The notes under the pieces are model-generated. The model ran no database searches, had not been told where the DNA came from, and was given only the letters and a program-made list of their open reading frames with translations. DNA of 10,646 nt from Microbacterium sp. (lineage in GTDB: Bacteria > Actinomycetota > Actinomycetes > Actinomycetales > Microbacteriaceae): the NCBI GenBank assembly GCA_003476465.1, contig DMUE01000132.1, forward strand, positions 5,537-16,182. Reading direction: 5' to 3'. Shown here piece by piece: positions 6,087 to 10,646 of this stretch; the first letter of the stretch is position 1; each line of letters starts with the position of its first letter. Position numbers and translations under genes: made by a program.

Positions 6087-7096
6087 CGCCTGCTCGACCG
6101 TCGTGAGGCGATGGCCGACCGGTAGGCCTCGCGGTGGCGGGCGCCGACCTCTTCCCAGGTGCGGGCAGACAGATCCGGCACGTCCTCGATTCGCTCCGCC
6201 CGCGCGACGGGGAGGAAAGAAAGGAGATCCGCCGACGTCAGATCGCCGTCGAACATCCGGATCCACCCGGGACCGACTTCGTCTGCGAGTGCCTCGTTCA
6301 CGTCCGTTCGGGGGATGAGGACGGGTCGATTAAGCGAGAGCACTGCGAGAACCGTGCCCGAGTTGTGCATGAATCGGTAGGGCAGGACGACGCCTTCACT
6401 CGCCGTCACGACGGACGCGAATTCTGTCTCGCTGAGGAAACGCAGATCGAGCGCGATCCCGGGGTCCTCGCCTGCCAACTTTCGGATCTCCTCCGCGAGT
6501 TCCGTGCTCGTGGGTCGCCCTGCGACGCGCAAACGCATGCCCTGCGCGCTCGCTTCCGACTCGCGGAACACGGAAATGAGGCGCTCGACGCCCTTGTATC
6601 GGCGAATCAATCCGACGAAGGCGATCGTGTCCCGGTCGGCGTGCCCTGGCAGCACGCCGACGCCGGCGTACCAGCTCCGGAAATCTCCGTGCGGGATGAC
6701 GGTGTCCGGTGTACGTCCGTCGACATGGGTTTGATCGTTGAGCAGGATGAGGAAGTCCGAGCGAGCGATCACCCCGTGGAGCAGCTTGCGCTCCCACCGC
6801 GTGACGTCGTTCGGTAGTTCGAGGTTGTGCACGGTACGCACCACCGCGATTCTGCGACTCAAGCGCAGGCGCAGCAGGAGCAGGGCGAAGAAAAGGCGTC
6901 GAATCACGACGCGCGTGCGCGTGCTGCCGCCCAACAGGGTTTCCGGCCAGTGGAAGTGCAGCACGTCGTAGCGGCCGAGGAGCGCGCGCCGACGCTCGAA
7001 TCGCAGGTGAGCCACGCCGGGTGTCGATGACAGCGCGGAGTCCAGCATCCGGATGTAGGGATTCGTCGTCGCTCGCGGGGCGCCGAAGGATTGCAT
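6083..7096 (-). CDS. GT-B glycosyltransferase (GT4-like), first gene of the minus-strand operon
   Basis: The 337-residue glycosyltransferase begins MQSFGAPRATTNPYIRML. The N-terminal domain carries YDVLHFHWPE (43-52) and VRTVHN (86-91), both usual in bacterial polysaccharide GT4-like enzymes, and a hydrophobic basic segment (about 63-85) likely to lie along the membrane. The donor domain has FVGLIRRYKGVERL (160-173) and LPYRFMHNSGTVLAV (238-252), the counterpart of the GT4 donor-site loop; a full E-x7-E pair is not present. The reading frame extends upstream to 7246 without a good start. The ATG at 7096 has a GAGAG stretch 9 nt before it and gives the expected N-terminus. The in-frame GTG at 7126 lacks an SD and is less likely. 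The stop codon overlaps the next gene by 4 nt. Donor and acceptor are unknown. Confidence 0.86.
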   Translation of the reverse strand: MQSFGAPRATTNPYIRMLDSALSSTPGVAHLRFERRRALLGRYDVLHFHWPETLLGGSTRTRVVIRRLFFALLLLRLRLSRRIAVVRTVHNLELPNDVTRWERKLLHGVIARSDFLILLNDQTHVDGRTPDTVIPHGDFRSWYAGVGVLPGHADRDTIAFVGLIRRYKGVERLISVFRESEASAQGMRLRVAGRPTSTELAEEIRKLAGEDPGIALDLRFLSETEFASVVTASEGVVLPYRFMHNSGTVLAVLSLNRPVLIPRTDVNEALADEVGPGWIRMFDGDLTSADLLSFLPVARAERIEDVPDLSARTWEEVGARHREAYRSAIASRRSSRR

Positions 7097-7226
7097 GACT
7101 CGTAACTCTCGATCGCCGACTCCCACACGGACAGTTTGCCAGCCAATGCGCGCACTCGCAGTCGGCGCAAAACCAGAGGCTAAGCTCGCACCATCCTCGA
7201 AGCCCACAGATCTGGATGAGTGTCGC
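7097..7226. promoter_or_regulatory. Divergent promoter region between the two central operons
   Basis: This 130-bp gap drives the minus-strand GT operon and the plus-strand CDP-alcohol phosphotransferase operon. TAAGCT on the plus strand (7181-7186) and TAGCCT on the minus strand (7182-7177) both fit TANNNT and share the central TA base pairs, so the two polymerases would compete for one site. Predicted 5' leaders are about 34 nt (plus) and 74 nt (minus). No convincing -35 elements or long inverted repeats were seen. Confidence 0.4.
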
Positions 7227-7964
7227 ATGTCGGAGACCTTCGCCAACGCGTACGGACGGCTGGCCGCCGCCCAAAAAGGGCATGCTCGCGGTGCGCCGGC
7301 CTACTCGGTCTATCTCAACAGGCGGATGGGGCGCGTGTTCGCGGCACTGGCCTACCGATGGGGGTGGACTCCGAATGGTGCCACGGCTGTGAGTGCCGTG
7401 TTCACGTTCGTCGGTATCGCGCTGATCGCTCTTGGACCGTTCACGTGGTGGAGTGGCGTCGCGATCGCCGTCCTGCTGGTTCTGGGGTACGCCTGGGACA
7501 GCGCAGACGGCCAGCTCGCGCGCCTCAGAGGCGGAGGCAGCCTGGCTGGTGAGTGGCTTGACCACTTCATCGACTCGCTCAAGCACGCGACCCTTCACCT
7601 CGCGGTTCTCATCGGGTTGTGGCGCGTGCCCGAGCTCCGGGATACAGCGTGGCTCCTCATCCCTCTGGCGTTCTCGGCGATCGGAGTCGTGACGTTCTTC
7701 GGAATGCTCCTCAACGACCTGCTGAAAGCAAAACAGGGTGTTCCGTCCACGCATGCTCGCGCCGGAGGGACCTTCTCGCGCTCCCTCCTCATGCTCCCCA
7801 CCGACTACGGAGTGCTGTGCCTCGTATTCGTGTTCTGGGGATGGGGCCCGGTGTTCCTCCTCTTCTACGGGATCCTGATGCTGCTCAACGGTGTCTTTCT
7901 CTCGCTGGCGGCGGTGAAGTGGTTCCGGGAGACGCGCGCCCTCGACCGGAGCATCGCGGCGTGA
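7227..7964 (+). CDS. CDP-alcohol phosphotransferase (CDP-alcohol phosphatidyltransferase family)
   Basis: This integral-membrane enzyme transfers a phospho-alcohol or phosphatidyl group from a CDP-linked donor to an alcohol acceptor, releasing CMP. The 245-residue protein has the complete family signature at residues 91-116: Asp91, Asp94, Gly95, Ala98, Arg99, Gly108, Asp112 and Asp116, matching D-x2-DG-x2-AR-x8-G-x3-D-x3-D. Hydrophobic segments at about 52-70, 73-90, 121-134, 140-161, 192-207 and 209-230 give the usual six-helix topology. The ATG at 7227 is preceded by GGATGAG with 6-nt spacing; upstream in-frame ATGs extend into the divergent promoter. Its stop overlaps the next gene by GTGA. 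The donor could be CDP-diacylglycerol, or the soluble CDP-alcohol made by the cytidylyltransferase at 5057-4599. The acceptor is unknown. Confidence 0.9.
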   Translation: MSETFANAYGRLAAAQKGHARGAPAYSVYLNRRMGRVFAALAYRWGWTPNGATAVSAVFTFVGIALIALGPFTWWSGVAIAVLLVLGYAWDSADGQLARLRGGGSLAGEWLDHFIDSLKHATLHLAVLIGLWRVPELRDTAWLLIPLAFSAIGVVTFFGMLLNDLLKAKQGVPSTHARAGGTFSRSLLMLPTDYGVLCLVFVFWGWGPVFLLFYGILMLLNGVFLSLAAVKWFRETRALDRSIAA

Positions 7965-8899
7965 AGCACGACCCGACCGTCGCCGAGCCGCGCACGACCG
8001 CTGCACTGATCGTCGTGTCGTTCGCCTCGAGCATGCTTCTAGAGGCCAACCTCGCTCGGCTATCGCTCCCACGGGGGGTGCGCGTCTTCATCGTCGATTG
8101 CTACAGCTCGGCGCAGGAGCGGGCACGCGTGGCTGACCTGTGCGCGGCGCAGGGGTGGCAAGCTGTTCTGCTCGACACCAACGCCGGGTTCGGCGGGGGG
8201 GTCAACGCGGGGGCCGCCGTCGCGCTCCAGGAGCAGGTGGACGTGATCGCGACGCTGAATCCCGACGCGACCATAGACGAAGAATCCCTCGATCGGCTGG
8301 TCCTGGCGGCAGCCACAGATCGGCAGTCCCTGTTCTCACCGCGAATCGTCACCGGCGACGGCAAGGTCTGGTTCGAGGGCGCCGACCTTTACCTCGACGA
8401 CGGCAGCACCGCCTCCAAGCGTCGCCGAGGCGAACGCGCGGGCCGGCCGCGACGGGAGTGGGCTACGGGAGCGTGTTTCGCCGTTTCCGCAGAGCTGTGG
8501 CAGGCTGTTGGGGGGTTCGACGATGACTTCTTCCTCTACTGGGAGGACATCGATCTGAGCCACCGCATCCTCGATGGGGGCGGACGGCTGGTCCTGCTGG
8601 ATGGGGCGACGGCTGTCCACGACGAAGGTCAGACCAGTGGGCGGAGCGCCGCGGACCGCTCCAAGTCGCCGACCTACTACTACTTCAATATCCGGAACCG
8701 CCTGCTCTACGGCGCGAAGCACGTCGACGACCGGACGCTTGGCGCTTGGCTTCAGTCGTCAAGGGCCGTGTCGTATCTCATTCTGCTCCAGGGTGGGCGC
8801 AAGCAACTCCTGATGTCGCTCGCGCCATGGAAGGCGTACCGAAAGGGGTTGCGGGACGGGCGCAGGATCGTTGCCGAGCGGCGCCGTCGCGCTCTGTGA
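7961..8899 (+). CDS. Family 2 glycosyltransferase, rhamnosyltransferase-like
   Basis: The 312-residue GT-A enzyme has the hallmarks of the WbbL/rhamnosyltransferase branch: NAGFGGGVNAGA at residues 74-85, TLNPDATI at 98-105 (N-P-D in place of D-x-D), WATGACFAVSAELW at 167-180, and GGFDDDFFLYWEDIDLSHRI at 184-203, whose Glu-Asp is the likely catalytic-base region. A C-terminal helix with YYYFNIRNRLLYG (239-251) is also typical. The open frame reaches back to 7619, but the start taken is the GTG at 7961, which overlaps the preceding stop as GTGA and gives an N-terminus fitting the family (TTAALIVVSF). It is therefore probably translationally coupled to the CDP-alcohol phosphotransferase. Rhamnose as donor is suggested by family resemblance only, and no dTDP-rhamnose genes lie in the window. 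Confidence 0.87.
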   Translation: MKHDPTVAEPRTTAALIVVSFASSMLLEANLARLSLPRGVRVFIVDCYSSAQERARVADLCAAQGWQAVLLDTNAGFGGGVNAGAAVALQEQVDVIATLNPDATIDEESLDRLVLAAATDRQSLFSPRIVTGDGKVWFEGADLYLDDGSTASKRRRGERAGRPRREWATGACFAVSAELWQAVGGFDDDFFLYWEDIDLSHRILDGGGRLVLLDGATAVHDEGQTSGRSAADRSKSPTYYYFNIRNRLLYGAKHVDDRTLGAWLQSSRAVSYLILLQGGRKQLLMSLAPWKAYRKGLRDGRRIVAERRRRAL

Positions 8900-8908
8900 A
8901 TCCCGTGG

Positions 8909-9967
8909 TCAGCAGACGTCCGCGATCGCGCTCCGCAGACGCTCGACTGCGCCATCCCATGTGTAGCGAAAACGGACGGCTTCACCGTCAGCGGCGGTGC
9001 CCCATGTCTCATCGAAGGCTGCCGCGATGGCCTGCGGGGACGCATTCGGCTTGACGAACCGGGCGTAGCCGCCCACCGTCTCGTGGAAGACGGGGATATC
9101 GCTCGCGACGAGGGGCGCGTTGAATGCCGCCGCCTCGATCGCGGGCAGCCCGAAACCCTCGTCGAGGCTCAGCGTGATCGCGAGTGACGTGTGCGTGTAG
9201 AGCCATGTGAGCTCAGCGTCGCCGACACCACCCAAGACAACGATGCGCCCCTCATCCATGGATCGGCGGATCGCAGGTGGGAACTCTGGAGTGACGCCGG
9301 AATGCTCCGTTCCTCCAACGACCACGAGCGGGTGCTGCGGCCCCAAACATTGGGCGAACGCCGCTGCCTCAAGGATGCGCTCGAGGTTCTTGCGTACATT
9401 GAGCCGCCCGACAGTCATCGCGAATCCGGCGACTTCGCCGAGGGCCGCCGGGCGTCGAGGCTCCTCAGTGAAGAGAGCGGAAGGCACTCCGAGGCCGGTT
9501 GCGACAGGGCGTGGGAGTTGGTGGCCTCGGTCATGGATGCGTGCAGCCTCGGTATGTGTCGACGTAGCGACGATGGCCGCACTTCTGGCCCATGAGAGCA
9601 TGGGCCAGAAGTAAGCCCGCTCCCCACGGGAGAACCACTCCGGGTGATCGACGAACATCACATCGTGGATGAACACCGCCGATATGCCGCGCCGGGGAGC
9701 GTAGTTGTGTGCTATCGCGCAGTCCGCCCGAGATGCGGCTGCCAGCTGAGGCAACTCGACCCGATTGGCCAACGCGTGCGGCCAGAGCGACGTGCGGGCG
9801 ATCTGTGCCTTGTGCGGGACGCCTTCAGTGGACGCGCCTTTCCGCAGCGCAAGAATGAGTTCGTCGTCCGGGAACAGCCGGGACCAGGCGAGAATCAGCT
9901 CGCGCTGCACCGTGCGGTTGGCCGTGGGGCCTGTGGCCCACCAGAACGCGTCGAACAGCACTCGCAT
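8909..9967 (-). CDS. Family 4 glycosyltransferase (mannosyltransferase-like)
   Basis: The 352-residue retaining GT-B glycosyltransferase is the most canonical GT4 member of the locus. It starts MRVLFDAFWW, and the acceptor domain contains VFIHDVMFVDHPEWF (98-112), as in WbaZ/MtfA-type mannosyltransferases. The donor domain contains TVGRLNVRKNLERILEA (185-201) with the phosphate-binding Arg and Lys, and SLDEGFGLPAIEAAAF (267-282) with the E-x7-E pair Glu270 and Glu278, followed by APLVASDIPVFHETVG. The ATG at 9967 has a strong GGGAGGGG site (9980-9973) 5 nt upstream. It forms its own transcription unit and converges on the GT2 gene with only 9 nt between the stops. Mannose is a guess from similarity; the family assignment is firm. 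Confidence 0.9.
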   Translation of the reverse strand: MRVLFDAFWWATGPTANRTVQRELILAWSRLFPDDELILALRKGASTEGVPHKAQIARTSLWPHALANRVELPQLAAASRADCAIAHNYAPRRGISAVFIHDVMFVDHPEWFSRGERAYFWPMLSWARSAAIVATSTHTEAARIHDRGHQLPRPVATGLGVPSALFTEEPRRPAALGEVAGFAMTVGRLNVRKNLERILEAAAFAQCLGPQHPLVVVGGTEHSGVTPEFPPAIRRSMDEGRIVVLGGVGDAELTWLYTHTSLAITLSLDEGFGLPAIEAAAFNAPLVASDIPVFHETVGGYARFVKPNASPQAIAAAFDETWGTAADGEAVRFRYTWDGAVERLRSAIADVC

Positions 9968-10097
9968 ATATGCCCCTCCCAGGCGATTGTCCCAGATGTC
10001 GTCGGTCGCGGGTCACGATGTCGGTTGCCGCCAGAGGCAATCCCGTGACTGTCGGTGGGGGCTGAAACCTAACTAGCGGAAAGGGCGCGTGTCAGGG

Positions 10098-10103
10098 TAT
10101 AGT
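10098..10103 (+). promoter_or_regulatory. -10 box of the lipoprotein gene
   Basis: TATAGT matches the sigma-70 -10 consensus at 5 of 6 positions. By the 6-nt spacing seen at other starts in this window, transcription would begin at A10110, leaving a 40-nt leader. No TTGACA-like -35 is evident. Confidence 0.5.
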
Positions 10104-10109
10104 CGCCGC

Positions 10110-10125
10110 ACCTGCTGGGGCAGGT
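10110..10125 (+). promoter_or_regulatory. 5'-end hairpin in the lipoprotein leader
   Basis: ACCTGC (10110-10115), loop TGGG, GCAGGT (10120-10125) is a perfect 6-bp stem followed by TTT. It begins on the predicted first transcribed base, which suits a 5' stabilising hairpin. The tail of T residues is short, so early termination is less likely. Confidence 0.4.
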
Positions 10126-10149
10126 TTTGGGGAATCTGGGGATTAGTCA

Positions 10150-10646
10150 GTGACGAAACGTTTTGGTGTGCGTCGCCGCGGGTCGGCGACTGTTCGAACT
10201 TTCGCGGCGGGGGCTGCGATGGTTCTTCTGCTGACCGGTTGTGCCGGTTCGCCCTTCTCCAGCGAGGATGCTGCGGCGCCATCTGTACCGCTGCCGAGCC
10301 CGACGGGCACTTGGAGTCCAGCGCCAAAAGAGGCCGAAGACGCGCCCGAGGGTCCACAGACTCCGGCACCCGTTCCCACCCAGAGCGCAGCTATCGACGA
10401 GCCGATCGAGTTCGAGACGGGCATCGCCGTTTCGCTCGTGGGCGTCGAATCCACGACAGTGACGGCGGCGACCCCCGGCGAGGTCTCCGGCTCCGCGGTG
10501 GTCGTGGAGCTGGCCGTGGCCAATAACTCCACAGCGCCGACAGACCTCGGTTCGGCGGTCGTCAGTCTGAGCGCCGCAGACGGCGCATACGGCGTGGGCA
10601 CCACGGCCGGTAACCCGCGGCCCCTGCAGGGCGCCCTCGCCCCGGG
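10150..10646 (+). CDS. Secreted lipoprotein with DUF4352-like domain, 3' end missing
   Basis: The first 165 codons of a gene that runs off the window. The N-terminus is a type II signal peptide: basic n-region (TKRFGVRRRG), hydrophobic core (about 18-28), and lipobox LTGC with Cys31, so the protein should be lipid-anchored on the outer face of the membrane. Residues about 40-82 form a Pro/Ser/Glu-rich linker. From about 88 a beta-rich domain begins with features of DUF4352-type immunoglobulin-like domains: VVVELAVANNSTAPTDL followed by a segment ending in the LAPG typical of this group. The GTG at 10150 has a GGGGA site 7 nt upstream. The next ATG (codon 24) lies inside the signal peptide and would remove its basic part. 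Function is unknown. It diverges from the glycan locus and need not belong to it. Confidence 0.75.
   Translation, partial: MTKRFGVRRRGSATVRTFAAGAAMVLLLTGCAGSPFSSEDAAAPSVPLPSPTGTWSPAPKEAEDAPEGPQTPAPVPTQSAAIDEPIEFETGIAVSLVGVESTTVTAATPGEVSGSAVVVELAVANNSTAPTDLGSAVVSLSAADGAYGVGTTAGNPRPLQGALAP

Larger units (their letters stand above)
9968..10149. promoter_or_regulatory. Divergent intergenic region between GT4 and the lipoprotein gene
   Basis: The 182-bp gap carries promoters for both sides. On the minus strand GACAAT (9991-9986) is a possible -10 giving a leader of about 12 nt that contains the GGGAGGGG SD; no good -35 is present. On the plus strand TATAGT lies at 10098-10103. A small inverted repeat, TTGCC (10025-10029) and GGCAA (10036-10040), lies roughly midway and could be an operator, but it is too short to be convincing. 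Confidence 0.35.

Noticed and set aside
6396..8072. A 558-codon open frame on the minus strand
   Set aside because: It runs antisense to the CDP-alcohol phosphotransferase and through the GT4-like gene in another frame. The translation is rich in Arg, Glu and Gln with no recognisable motif, as expected for a shadow frame in high-GC DNA.
1..10646. CRISPR arrays, tRNA or rRNA genes, insertion sequences and prophage attachment sites
   Set aside because: No regularly spaced repeats, tRNA-like cloverleaf, rRNA stretches, transposase or integrase frames, or terminal inverted repeats were recognised by eye on either strand.

Overview
The window is high-GC DNA with strong GC bias at third codon positions and frequent GTG starts. 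Four TANNNT boxes sit exactly 6 nt before an ATG, the layout of leaderless transcription that is common in actinobacteria. The gene content (CPA1 antiporter, proline iminopeptidase, mycoredoxin-like protein, DUF4352-like lipoprotein) fits Actinomycetota, most likely Microbacteriaceae such as Microbacterium. The genus is inferred from gene style, not from any marker gene.

Left part (1-3370): bases 1-225 hold no gene that can be called firmly, although weak coding signal runs off the left edge on the minus strand. A CPA1-type Na+/H+ antiporter (1965-226, minus) follows. It diverges from a proline iminopeptidase (2084-3085, plus), which converges on a small glutaredoxin/mycoredoxin-like gene (3370-3104, minus). 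Ahead of the antiporter is a possible 15-codon leaderless leader ORF. It runs through a UUCG hairpin that contains the antiporter's ribosome binding site, and it ends just inside the antiporter gene.

Central part (3474-9967): a cell-surface glycan or glycolipid locus of seven genes in four transcription units. They are a GT-B glycosyltransferase (plus); a minus-strand operon of a GT4-like glycosyltransferase, a GT2 glycosyltransferase and a TagD-like cytidylyltransferase; a plus-strand pair of a CDP-alcohol phosphotransferase and a GT2 rhamnosyltransferase-like enzyme; and a GT4 enzyme (minus). The two middle units diverge from a 130-bp region, and in each one a GT2 gene begins with a GTGA overlap with the gene before it. 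A nucleotidyltransferase that would make a CDP-alcohol, next to an integral-membrane CDP-alcohol phosphotransferase and five glycosyltransferases, suggests assembly of a phospho-alcohol-containing glycan or glycolipid. No flippase, ABC exporter, polymerase or priming transferase is present in the window.

Right part (9968-10646): a divergent intergenic region and the 5' portion of a secreted lipoprotein gene whose mRNA probably starts with a 6-bp hairpin. This gene runs off the window.
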